Source: Rubrivivax sp. (GTDB taxonomy: Bacteria > Pseudomonadota > Gammaproteobacteria > Burkholderiales > Burkholderiaceae_C). From it: a stretch of 64,000 nucleotides of DNA. The stretch covers positions 65,425 to 129,424 of the forward strand of contig JADJYX010000040.1 in the NCBI GenBank assembly GCA_016719535.1, written 5' to 3'. Shown here one piece after another: positions 28,578-38,035 of the stretch. Below the pieces are notes generated by a model that saw only the letters and a list, made by a program, of their open reading frames with translations, had not been told where the DNA came from and searched no databases. Each line of letters begins with the position of its first letter. Within the stretch, counting starts at the first letter, position 1. The position numbers and the translations under genes were made by a program.

Positions 28578-28970
28578 ATGATCGTGCGAAGCCTGAGCTG
28601 GATCCTGCTGCTTGCCGCCCTCGGCCTGGGTGCGTGGTGGGCGCTCGACCAGCCGGCCGTGCAGCGCTGGCTGCCCGAAGCGCTGCGCGAGCGGCCCGCC
28701 CGCGTGCAGGCCGCAGGCCAGTCGGGTGCCGCCGCGCGCAAATGCCAGGGCGCTGCGCGGGTGGTCTATACCGACGGCCCCTGCCCGGCGGGGACGCGCG
28801 AAGCGGCGATGGACGGCGGCAGCGTCACCGTGCTGCCCGCGGTGCGGCCACCCGCGGCAGCCGCCGCCGCGTCCGCCGGCAGCGCGCAGGCACCGCTGCG
28901 CCGCCTGGCCGGCCCCGACGACAGCGCCGCGCAGCGCGAACGCGTGCTCGAGCAGGCCTTGCACCGCTGA
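28578..28970 (+). CDS. DUF4124-like secreted or membrane-anchored protein
   Basis: A 130-residue protein with an N-terminal membrane segment (IVRSLSWILLLAALGLGAWWAL) and a small domain around KCQGAARVVYTDGPCPAGT, the DUF4124-type pattern with two cysteines. The Ala/Pro-rich tail is low complexity. Its stop overlaps the next ATG by one base, so it is coupled to the RDD/COG3904 gene. Function unknown. Confidence 0.68.
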   Translation: MIVRSLSWILLLAALGLGAWWALDQPAVQRWLPEALRERPARVQAAGQSGAAARKCQGAARVVYTDGPCPAGTREAAMDGGSVTVLPAVRPPAAAAAASAGSAQAPLRRLAGPDDSAAQRERVLEQALHR

Positions 28971-30895
28971 TGGCACCGCGTGACGCGATCGGGCCGCTGC
29001 CGCGCCTGCTGGCGCTGGTCATCGACGCCACCTGGGTGCTGGGCACCTCGCTGCCGTGGATGTGGTGGGCCAGCCCGCCCGGCGATTTCGGGCTCACCTG
29101 GGCCTGGTTCGGCGGCATGCTGCTGCTCAGCCTGGGCGCCGTGCCCTGCTGGCTGGGTCTGGGCGGCACGCCGGGGCAGCTGCTGCTGGGCCAGCAGGTG
29201 GTGGACGACCGCGGCGAGCCGCGGCTGCAGGGCCGGCAGGCGCTGCTGCGCTGGGTCGGCGCCTGGGCCACGGCGGCCAGCCTGCTGTATGCGCCGCTGT
29301 GGCGCCACGGCGGGCGCGCACCCAGGGCCTGGCACGACCGCCTGTCGGGTACGGCGGTGGTCGAGCGCGACCCCGACATCCCCGACAGCGTGCCGGCCCG
29401 CCACTGGGCGGGTGATCTGCCGCTGGCCGAAAGCCTGTGCATCCACGGCCTGCTGCTGCCGCTGCCGCTGCTGCTGGGGCTGGGCGCGGTGGAGGCGGCG
29501 TCGCGGCTGGACGGCGTGGTGCTGCGCGCGGGGGGGCTGCTGCTGCTGCTGGGCTGGCCGCTGCTGCTGCTGATGGTGGCCTGGGGTGCCGTGGGCGTGT
29601 GGCGCGCCGCGGGCCGCACGCTGCGCACGCGCCGCGGCGGGCCGCCGCCGGCCTGGCGCAAGCTCGGTGCCCGGGGCTTGATGGGCGTGGCCGCTGCGGG
29701 CGTGCTGCTGCTGGCCGGCGTCAACCTGGCACCGCGGCTGTTCGAGATCGGCGCGCTGCTGGTCGGCCACGACCCGCAGGGCATGGCCAGCGCCAGCGTC
29801 TCGGCCGATGGCCGCCGGCTGCACATCAAGGGGCCGCTGGGGCTGGGCAGCGCGGCCCGTGTGCGCACGCTGCTGGAGGCCTCGCCGCAGCTGCGCTGGG
29901 TGGTGCTGGAATCGAGCGCCGGGCGCCTGCCCGAAGCGCTGCAGATCGCCGCCGCCGTGCGCGCGCGCGGCCTGCCCACCCGCGCCACCGGCGAGTGCAG
30001 CGGCGTCTGCCCCTTCGTCTTTCTGGCCGGGTCGCGGCGCCAGTTGCTGCCGGGCGCCAGGCTGGGGCTGCAGCGGCTGTCGGCGGGTGGCTTCAACCCG
30101 CCCTACCAGCGCCTGCTCAACCGCGAACTGCGCCATCGGCTGGCCGCCGCCGGGCTGACGCCGCACCTGGTGACGAAGACGCTGGCCACGCCGCCCACGC
30201 GATCGTGGTACCCGGAAAGCGACGAACTGGCGGCGGCGGGCCTTGTCACCGTGCCCGAGCGGCCGCTGGACGTCGAACTGCCGGGCCCGCAGGGCGCGAC
30301 CGTGGCCGACTATGCCGAGGCGCTGAGTGCCAGCCCGCTGTGGCAGGCCGTCGAACGGCGCTTTCCAGGCGTGCAGGCGCTGGCGGCCGAGCACATGGGT
30401 GCCGCCAGCCCGCAGGGCGCCGAGGCCGTGCAGACCGCCGGCCACGAGGTGGTCGCCGCGCTGCTGCCGCCGCTGCTGGTGCAGGCCAGCCCCGAGACAC
30501 GCTGGCTGTTTACCGAGGTGCTGCTGGCGCAGATGAATGCGCTGGCGGCCATCGACGCCGAGCTCTGCCGCAACCTGCTGCTGGGCGACCCCGCCGCGCA
30601 CCGCCGCCTGCCGCCCGAGCTGGCCTGGCGCGAGGCCCAATGGCTGCTGGGGGCCCTGGGCGAGGCGCCGCGCGGCACGCCGGCGCGGCGGCCGAACCCG
30701 CTGGAGCTGGAGGTCATCCGCCGCACCCTGGGCCAGCGTGCACCCCAGCACCTGGCGATCTTGTGGCGGCCGACGGTGATGCCGCCCGCGAACGAGCCCG
30801 ACTGCGACCGTGGCCGCGCGATGCTGACCGAACTGGCCACGCTGGCGGCTCCGCAGCGGCGCCTGGCCCTGCGCTTGATGTATGAGCGCGAATAG
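28970..30895 (+). CDS. RDD membrane domain fused to a COG3904-type periplasmic domain
   Basis: A 641-residue protein in two parts. Residues about 8-130 form an RDD domain (PRLLALVIDATWVLGTSLPW, then GGTPGQLLLGQQVVDDRGEP, ending AWHDRLSGTAVVERD). Two or three more membrane segments follow to about residue 260. The second part resembles COG3904 crotonase-fold proteins: VVLESSAGRLPEALQIAAAV, then the Cys pair in GECSGVCPFVFLAGSRR, then GARLGLQRL. The last 250 residues are helical and I cannot assign them. The domain combination is unusual. Confidence 0.72.
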   Translation: MAPRDAIGPLPRLLALVIDATWVLGTSLPWMWWASPPGDFGLTWAWFGGMLLLSLGAVPCWLGLGGTPGQLLLGQQVVDDRGEPRLQGRQALLRWVGAWATAASLLYAPLWRHGGRAPRAWHDRLSGTAVVERDPDIPDSVPARHWAGDLPLAESLCIHGLLLPLPLLLGLGAVEAASRLDGVVLRAGGLLLLLGWPLLLLMVAWGAVGVWRAAGRTLRTRRGGPPPAWRKLGARGLMGVAAAGVLLLAGVNLAPRLFEIGALLVGHDPQGMASASVSADGRRLHIKGPLGLGSAARVRTLLEASPQLRWVVLESSAGRLPEALQIAAAVRARGLPTRATGECSGVCPFVFLAGSRRQLLPGARLGLQRLSAGGFNPPYQRLLNRELRHRLAAAGLTPHLVTKTLATPPTRSWYPESDELAAAGLVTVPERPLDVELPGPQGATVADYAEALSASPLWQAVERRFPGVQALAAEHMGAASPQGAEAVQTAGHEVVAALLPPLLVQASPETRWLFTEVLLAQMNALAAIDAELCRNLLLGDPAAHRRLPPELAWREAQWLLGALGEAPRGTPARRPNPLELEVIRRTLGQRAPQHLAILWRPTVMPPANEPDCDRGRAMLTELATLAAPQRRLALRLMYERE

Positions 30896-30965
30896 GCCAT
30901 CCCCAGATGCCCGGTGGACAGCCCCTGCCGGCCGCGCTATGTTGCCGTCCCAGTGGAGGTGATCG

Positions 30966-31460
30966 ATGAGCGTGGCGCTGCAGGTGCTGCTGTTGGTGGT
31001 GGCCATCGTCGTGGCCGTGGCCGGTATCGGTGCGGCCCTGGCGCTGCGCATGTCGGCGCGGCAGCAGGGGTCGCGGGTGCGGCGGCGGCCGCCGGGTTCG
31101 GCCGCCGCCGTGGCACCCAGGGCCCGGTCCGGCGAGGGGGTCCCGCTGGCGCCGGCGCGCACGGCGGCCGTTCACCGTCACACCGCCACGGCTGCGCCGG
31201 GCAAGGCGCCGGCAGTGCCCAGTGCGCCCCTCACCCCCGAACAGGCGCACCAGGCCAAGCTGGTGGCGCTGAAGGCCCTGCTGGCGCTGGGCGACGCCCA
31301 GGCCGAGCGTGCCGCCAAGTCGGGCCATGGCCACTTTGCCGACACCCAGCCGGCAGAGGACTATCCCAGCACGCAGTTCGCCGACCGCAACGACCCCGCG
31401 CAGCCGGTGTCGCTGCTGAACCTGGACAAGCTGCCGCAGCGCCGCGGTCTCAAGACCTGA
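30966..31460 (+). CDS. small single-pass membrane protein, unknown
   Basis: A 164-residue protein with one N-terminal hydrophobic segment (SVALQVLLLVVAIVVAVAGIGAALAL), a basic Arg-rich patch, a Pro/Ala-rich linker, and a soluble tail with TPEQAHQAKLVALKALLALGDAQAERAAKSGHG split over residues 93-130. A very strong GGAGGTGAT ribosome-binding site precedes the ATG. No homology is recognised. It sits between the RDD fusion gene and the CoA-transferase operon in the same direction. Confidence 0.6.
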   Translation: MSVALQVLLLVVAIVVAVAGIGAALALRMSARQQGSRVRRRPPGSAAAVAPRARSGEGVPLAPARTAAVHRHTATAAPGKAPAVPSAPLTPEQAHQAKLVALKALLALGDAQAERAAKSGHGHFADTQPAEDYPSTQFADRNDPAQPVSLLNLDKLPQRRGLKT

Positions 31461-31510
31461 TCCCCCCATCCGCCCGGCTGCCGGCCCGGCAGGGCCTACA
31501 GTCCGGGCGC

Positions 31511-32677
31511 ATGGACCCCGCTGCCTCAAACCCCGCGCTGCCGCTGGCCGGCGTTCGTGTCGTCGAGTGCTGCCAGATCGCCTCGGGCCCCTTCTGCGGC
31601 ATGCTGCTGGCCGACTTCGGCGCCGAGGTCATCAAGATCGAACCGCCCGAAGGCGACGCCATGCGGCAATGGCCGCCGATCAACGGCGGCTGCAGCGAAA
31701 ATTTCGCCAGCCTCAACCGCGGCAAGCGCTCGCTGGCGCTGGACCTGAAGAATCCGCGGGACCTGGAGACGGCGCGGGCGCTGATCCTCGATGCCGACGT
31801 GCTGGTGGAGAACAGCCGCCCCGGCGCGATGCAGCGCCTGGGCCTGGGCTGGGACTGGTTCGGGCCGCGCAAGCCGCAACTCGTCTACTGCTCGATCTCG
31901 GCCTACGGGCAGGACGGCCCGCGCGGCAGCGAAGGCGGCTTCGACGTCACCATCCAGGCCGCCGCCGGCGTGATGAGCGTGACCGGCGAGCCCGATGGCG
32001 CGCCGGTGAAGGCCGGCGTGCCGCTGGCCGACTTCGCCTCGGGCCTGTATGCGGCCTACGGCATCGCGGCGCTGATCGCGCGCGTGCGCGCCGGCGGGCC
32101 CGGCGGCCCGATCGACGTGCCGATGTTTGCCGCCACGCTGGCCATCAGTGCGCTGCAGACGAGCGAATATTTCGGCACCGGTCGCAACCCGGTCAAGCTG
32201 GGCTCGGCGCACCCGCGCAATGCGCCCTACCAGGCCTATCCGGCGGCCGACGGGTTCTTCGTTATCGCCGCCGGCAACAACCGGCTGTGGCAATCGGTGT
32301 GCGAGGTGGTGGGCACGCCGGAACTGCTGGCCGATCCACGCTACGCCACGCCGGCGCTGCGCGCGCAGCACCAGCGCGAACTGAAGGCGGCGCTCGACCC
32401 GCATTTCGCGCGCCGGGGCGTGCCGCACTGGCTGCAGGCCTTTGCGGCTGCCGGCGTGCCATGTGCACCGATCAACGGTTATGCCGAGGCGCTGGCCGAT
32501 CCGCAGGCCACGCACCTGCAACTGGTGCGCGATCAGCTGCTGCCCGGCGGCCACGCCACGCACACCGTCGGCTGCCCGCTGCGGCTGGACGGCCGGCCGA
32601 TCGCCGTCGACACCACCGTGCCGGCGCTGGGCAGCGGCCCCGCGCAGTGGCGCCCGCGCGCCGGAGACCCTGCATGA
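31511..32677 (+). CDS. class III (CaiB/BaiF) CoA-transferase
   Basis: Moves CoA from one carboxylic acid to another. The 388-residue protein has the family's N-terminal LPLAGVRVVECCQIASGPFCGMLLADFGAEVIKIE split across residues 10-44, and the catalytic Asp174 in GVPLADFASGLYA. It is first in a run of four overlapping genes. Because the next gene is a 3-mercaptopropionate-type dioxygenase, a role as succinyl-CoA:3-sulfinopropionate CoA-transferase is a reasonable hypothesis; characterised enzymes for that step in Variovorax and Advenella belong to this class. The substrate is not proven. Confidence 0.88.
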   Translation: MDPAASNPALPLAGVRVVECCQIASGPFCGMLLADFGAEVIKIEPPEGDAMRQWPPINGGCSENFASLNRGKRSLALDLKNPRDLETARALILDADVLVENSRPGAMQRLGLGWDWFGPRKPQLVYCSISAYGQDGPRGSEGGFDVTIQAAAGVMSVTGEPDGAPVKAGVPLADFASGLYAAYGIAALIARVRAGGPGGPIDVPMFAATLAISALQTSEYFGTGRNPVKLGSAHPRNAPYQAYPAADGFFVIAAGNNRLWQSVCEVVGTPELLADPRYATPALRAQHQRELKAALDPHFARRGVPHWLQAFAAAGVPCAPINGYAEALADPQATHLQLVRDQLLPGGHATHTVGCPLRLDGRPIAVDTTVPALGSGPAQWRPRAGDPA

Positions 32678-33288
32678 ACGAGCCCACCGACACCATCGCC
32701 CCGCTGCGCCGCTTCGTCGTCGCGATGACCGAACTGGTCGCCCGCACCAACGACGAACCGACGCTGCTGGCCGAAGGCCGCCAACGGCTGGCGCACCTGC
32801 TGGCCAGCGACGCGTGGCTGCCCGCGGCCTTCAGCCAGCCGCGCGACGACCGCTATGCGCAATACCTGCTGCATGCCGATGCGCTGGAGCGCTTTTCGGT
32901 CGTCAGCTTCGTCTGGGGGCCGGGCCAGCGCACGCCGGTGCACGACCACACCGTGTGGGGGCTGGTCGGCATGCTGCGCGGCGCCGAGCGCTGCGACGAA
33001 TACCGGCTCGACGCTGGCCGCCCGGTGCCCACCGGCGGCCACCACGTGATGCGGGCCGGCGACATCGAAGCCGTCTCGCCCACCGTGGGTGACTGGCACC
33101 GCGTCAGCAGCGCGCTGACCGCGGGCACCTCGATCAGCATCCACGTCTACGGCGCCAACATCGGCGCCGTGCGCCGTCACCGGCTCGACGACCAGGGCGT
33201 GATGCACGACTTCGTCTCCGGTTATGACAGCGCCGTGCTGCCCAACCTGTGGGACCGCTCGGCCGCGGTGCGGAGCGGCGTGTGCTGA
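32674..33288 (+). CDS. thiol dioxygenase, 3-mercaptopropionate-type
   Basis: A 204-residue cupin of the cysteine dioxygenase family. Iron ligands are His90 and His92 (TPVHDHTVWGLVG) and His142 (GDWHRV); the Ser-His-Tyr triad is SIHVYG (S155, H157, Y159). Mammalian CDO has a Cys that crosslinks to the Tyr where this protein has Gly96 (VWGLVG), as in bacterial 3-mercaptopropionate dioxygenases. The product would be 3-sulfinopropionate. It overlaps the upstream CoA-transferase by ATGA and the downstream enoyl-CoA hydratase, so it is part of one operon. Confidence 0.8.
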   Translation: MNEPTDTIAPLRRFVVAMTELVARTNDEPTLLAEGRQRLAHLLASDAWLPAAFSQPRDDRYAQYLLHADALERFSVVSFVWGPGQRTPVHDHTVWGLVGMLRGAERCDEYRLDAGRPVPTGGHHVMRAGDIEAVSPTVGDWHRVSSALTAGTSISIHVYGANIGAVRRHRLDDQGVMHDFVSGYDSAVLPNLWDRSAAVRSGVC

Positions 33289-33992
33289 GGGCCGAACGCA
33301 GCGCCGGCGTGCTGACGCTGACGCTGGCGCGGCCCGAGCGCGGCCATGCGCTGGCGAGCGACCTCGTCGAGGCGCTGCTCGCCGCCGTGCAGGGCGCCAG
33401 CGCCGAGTCCACGCTGCACACCCTGCTGCTGCGCGCCGAGGGTCGCCACTTCTGCACCGGGCTCGACCTGTCGGACCTGGAGAGCAGCCGCGACGCCGAC
33501 TGGCTGCAGCGCCTGGTGCGCATCGAGACGCTGCTGCAGGCGCTGTGGCAAAGCCCGCTGACCACCGTGGCGCTGGCCCAGGGCCGCGCCTGGGGTGCAG
33601 GCGCCGACCTCTTTGCCGCCTGCGAGATCCGCATCGCCGCGCCCGATGCCAGCTTCCGCTTTCCGGGTGCACAGTTCGGCATCGTGCTCGGCACGCGGCG
33701 CCTGGCCGCGCGCATCGGCACCGACGCGGCGCGTGCGCTGGTGATCGGTGGCGGCACGCTCGATGCCGCCGCCGCGCGGGCCGCCGGCCTGGTGACGGCC
33801 ATCGGCACCGAGCCGGTGCTCACGCCGCCGGTGATCGACGCCGCCACCGCGCGCGCGGTGCGCACCGCCAGCCGTGGCGATCCGCCCGGCGCCGCCGATG
33901 CCGACCTGGCGGCGCTGGTGCGCTCGGCCGCCGAGCCGGGCCTGAAGACCCGTATCCAGGCCTACCGCGAACGACAACTCGCCGCCCGATGA
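33282..33992 (+). CDS. enoyl-CoA hydratase/isomerase family protein
   Basis: A 236-residue crotonase. The oxyanion-hole segments are HFCTGLDLSDL (about residue 50-60) and GRAWGAGADLFAACEIRIAA (about 100-120). The usual catalytic Glu pair is not clearly present, so it may act as hydratase, isomerase or hydrolase. It starts at GTG overlapping the dioxygenase stop, and its own stop overlaps the next ATG, placing it in the thiol-dioxygenase operon. Confidence 0.82.
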   Translation: MLRAERSAGVLTLTLARPERGHALASDLVEALLAAVQGASAESTLHTLLLRAEGRHFCTGLDLSDLESSRDADWLQRLVRIETLLQALWQSPLTTVALAQGRAWGAGADLFAACEIRIAAPDASFRFPGAQFGIVLGTRRLAARIGTDAARALVIGGGTLDAAAARAAGLVTAIGTEPVLTPPVIDAATARAVRTASRGDPPGAADADLAALVRSAAEPGLKTRIQAYRERQLAAR

Positions 33993-34436
33993 CCGCCACC
34001 GCCACCACCGTCCGCCCCGTGGTCGCCATCGCCTGCGACCGCGTGCGGGTCTTCCAGCACGATGCCCATGCCGCCTTCGACGGCTACGTGCGCGCCGTCA
34101 CCGACGTCATGCACGGCTTGCTGCTGACCGGCAGCCCGTCGAACGTGCAGCCCCGAGGGCTGGCTGGCGCGCGCCGTGCGCTCGCCGACGCTGACCGTCA
34201 ATTCGCTGCACGAGCAGGGCATCGACCGGCTGGGCACCGGCCTGACGGTGGAGGCGCGTGCCGACGACGGCCTGGTGGAGGCGATCTCGGTGGCGGCGGC
34301 GCCGCAGTTCACGCTGGCGGTGCAATGGCACCCCGAGATGCGCATTCACGACAGCGCCGAGGCGCGCGCGATCTTCGCCGCCTTTGCCGAAGCCTGCCGG
34401 GCGCGGCGGGTGCAGCGGCTGCGGGCACGCGCCTGA
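33989..34436 (+). pseudogene. class I glutamine amidotransferase (peptidase C26) with the middle lost
   Basis: The first 53 codons encode the start of a PuuD-like gamma-glutamyl hydrolase (RPVVAIACDRVRVFQHDAHA through HGLLLTGSPSNV). Near 34150 the frame breaks and the sequence resumes as WLARAVRSPTLTVNSLHEQG and ends with FTLAVQWHPEMR, which holds the catalytic His-x-Glu. About 80-90 codons, including the nucleophile Cys block, are missing at the junction. Either a real deletion or an assembly collapse. The start overlaps the enoyl-CoA hydratase stop. Confidence 0.8.
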
Positions 34437-34469
34437 GGCGAATTTGCATTCGATGGCAGGGATTCCAGC

Positions 34470-35090
34470 GGCGGCTGCCGGCGCAAAGCGGACCTTGTCA
34501 GGGTCTGCTCGGTGCTGTGTTCTGCCTGCTGATGCCCCCGGCCGGGGTTTCGGCCCGGCGGCCGACTCCCTTTCTTTGCGGGTGCAAAGAAAGGAAGCAA
34601 AAAGCACCCTGGAATGCAACACCCCGGCTCGTCGGGTGCGTATCGCTCGCGGCGCTCGAGCCGGTGGTGACTCGATGCTCTCGCAAAGGATTGCTCGACA
34701 GTCCACGACCTTTCACCGGCGAGGCGAGCCGTGGCCTGGTCACGCTGGACCACCAGCCATCGGCATGCCGCCGCTCCTGCGCACGTGCGGCGCTGGCTGG
34801 TGGTCCAGCGTGACCAGGCCACGGTTCCCCTGGGCGGTGAAAGGTCGTGGACTGTCGAGCAATCCTTTGCGAGAGCATCGAGTCACCACCGCACCGAGCG
34901 TCAGCGAGCGATCGGCACCCGACGAGCCGGGGGTGTTGCATTGAAGGTGCTTTCTTGGCCTACCTTCTTTGCACCAGCAAAGAAGGTAGGTCGGCCGCCG
35001 GGCCGAAACCCCGGCCGGGGGCATCCGCAGTCAGAACCCAAGGCCCCGTCGAGCCAACGACCAGCGGCCGCTTTGCGCCGCAAGCCGCCG
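34470..35090. repeat. large imperfect inverted repeat (about 620 bp)
   Basis: The two halves are reverse complements over nearly the whole gap. The centre is near 34776, where CACGCTGGACCACCAGCC (34741-34758) mirrors GGCTGGTGGTCCAGCGTG (34795-34812). The outer parts GATGCCCCCGGCCGGGG (34531) and its complement ending at 35025 match, and GGCGCAAAGCGG at 34480 mirrors CCGCTTTGCGCC at 35068. Each arm contains its own small hairpin with TTCTTTGC/GCAAAGAA. No coding capacity is visible. The DNA or RNA could form a very long cruciform or hairpin. Confidence 0.9.
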
Positions 35091-35135
35091 CGCGACGATG
35101 AAGGCATCGGCCGGGCACGCGCGACGCTGCGGCGC

Positions 35136-36413
35136 TCAATAAGTCTCGAGGTGCAGCCGCCCTTCGCGCTTGAGCGCCGCGCCCACCGTGTCCCACTGCA
35201 GACCGGCCTGCTGCGCGATGTCACGCAGCGCCAGCACCACGCCCTCTTCCATCGACTTCAGGCCGCAGACGTAGAAGTGGGCATTCGGGTCGGCCAGCAG
35301 CGCCGCGAGGTCGGCGGCGCGCTCGCGCATCAGGTCCTGCACATAACGTTTGGGCTGGCCGGGCGTGCGGCTGAAGGCGAAGTGAATGTCGATGAAGTCC
35401 CGGGGCAGGCTTTGCAGCGGGCCGAAGTAGGGCAGCTCCTCCTTCGTGCGCGCGCCGAAGAAGAGCATCAGCTTGCCGCCTTCGAACTTGCCGCTCTTGC
35501 GCAGGCGGCGGCGCCACTCGGTCATCGCCCGCATCGGCGCGCTGCCGGTGCCGGTGCAGATCATCACGATGTGGCTCTTCGGGTGGTTGGGCATCAGGAA
35601 GCTGGTGCCGAAGGGGCCGATGACCTGCACCTTGTCGCCCACCTTCAGGTCGCAGACATAGTTGCTGGCCACGCCGCGCACCGGTCGGCCCTGGTGGTCT
35701 TCCAGCACGCGCTTCACGGTCAGCGACAGGTTGTTGTAGCCCGGCCGTTCGCCGTTGCGCGGGCTGGCGATGCTGTACTGGCGCGCATGGTGCGGCCGGC
35801 CGCCGTCGTCCACGCCCGGCGGCAGGATGCCGATGCTCTGCCCTTCCAGCACCGGAAAGGGCATGGTGCCGAAATCGAGCATCACGTGGTGGGTGTCGTA
35901 TTCCGTGCCGACCTCGGTGACGCGCACGTTGCCGACCACGGTGGCCGTCACCGATTTCTCAGCCGCCTTCGGACCGTAGAGGTTGGCATAGGCATGCGCC
36001 GCCGACCAGGGCGGCAGCGTGGCGTTCCAGGCCCCGCTGTTGAAGGCCGTCTGGCCGCTGGGGTCGGGCTGCGGCGCGGTCACCGCGGCTTCGGCGATGG
36101 TCGCGGCTTCACCACCGCCGGCCGCGGCCAGTTCGTCGGCCGACAGTTCGGCCGGCAGGCTGTCCCAACGGAGCTGTTCGTCGACCGCATAGGCACGCAC
36201 GCGCGGCATCTGGCGCCAGTTGTCGATGCTGCCGGTGGGGCACGGCGGAATGCAGTCCATGCACAGGTTGCACTTGGCTGCATCGACGACATAGTTGCGC
36301 GAATCGTGCGTGATCGCGCCCACCGGGCAGGTGGCTTCGCAGGTGTTGCAGCGGATGCAGATCTCGGGGTCGATCAGGTGCTGCTTGATGACCGCAAGGT
36401 CGGACTGGTCCAT
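35136..36413 (-). CDS. boxA: benzoyl-CoA 2,3-epoxidase, reductase subunit BoxA
   Basis: NADPH-dependent flavin/iron-sulfur reductase that feeds electrons to BoxB. The 425-residue protein starts with two 4Fe-4S clusters: C19, C22, C25, C29 (ICIRCNTCEATCP) and C48, C51, C54, C58 (CNLCMDCIPPCP). A ferredoxin-NADP reductase domain follows, with FAD-binding RQYSIASPRNGE and NADP-binding MICTGTGSAPMRA, ending in LHLETY. Start at MDQSDL with GGAG 8 bases upstream. It is the last gene of the minus-strand boxCBA set, separated from boxB by a repeat-filled gap. Confidence 0.95.
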   Translation of the reverse strand: MDQSDLAVIKQHLIDPEICIRCNTCEATCPVGAITHDSRNYVVDAAKCNLCMDCIPPCPTGSIDNWRQMPRVRAYAVDEQLRWDSLPAELSADELAAAGGGEAATIAEAAVTAPQPDPSGQTAFNSGAWNATLPPWSAAHAYANLYGPKAAEKSVTATVVGNVRVTEVGTEYDTHHVMLDFGTMPFPVLEGQSIGILPPGVDDGGRPHHARQYSIASPRNGERPGYNNLSLTVKRVLEDHQGRPVRGVASNYVCDLKVGDKVQVIGPFGTSFLMPNHPKSHIVMICTGTGSAPMRAMTEWRRRLRKSGKFEGGKLMLFFGARTKEELPYFGPLQSLPRDFIDIHFAFSRTPGQPKRYVQDLMRERAADLAALLADPNAHFYVCGLKSMEEGVVLALRDIAQQAGLQWDTVGAALKREGRLHLETY

Positions 36414-36458
36414 GCCGATGTCTCCAAGGCGCGCAAGGCAGGGTATGCAGCAGGCATT

Positions 36459-36587
36459 CTCCCCTCGGGGACCGGCCGCCAAAGGCGGCCAGGGGGAGTG
36501 GCGTTGTAAGAGCGCCGAACCCGATCCGGGTCTCCCGGTCGGGTTCGGCAGCCCCCTCGGGGGGCGGCCGCCAGGCGGCCGGGGGCT
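36459..36587. repeat. three intergenic hairpins between boxB and boxA
   Basis: Two palindromes of one type, at 36459-36498 and 36550-36587, each contain GGCCGCC-(A or AAA)-GGCGGCC flanked by C-rich and G-rich arms. Between them, at 36514-36549, is another hairpin: GCCGAACCCGA-T-CCGGG, loop TCT, CCCGG-TCGGGTTCGGC. Very similar elements occur at 41678-41746. They may stabilise mRNA ends or give different levels of boxB and boxA. Confidence 0.85.
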
Positions 36588-36591
36588 CACA

Positions 36592-38019
<1,428 letters not shown>

Positions 38020-38035
38020 CGCTTGCTCCTGATGC

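Noticed and set aside
34470..35090. Insertion sequence
   Set aside because: The element is an inverted repeat throughout and has no transposase frame or flanking target duplication that I can see.
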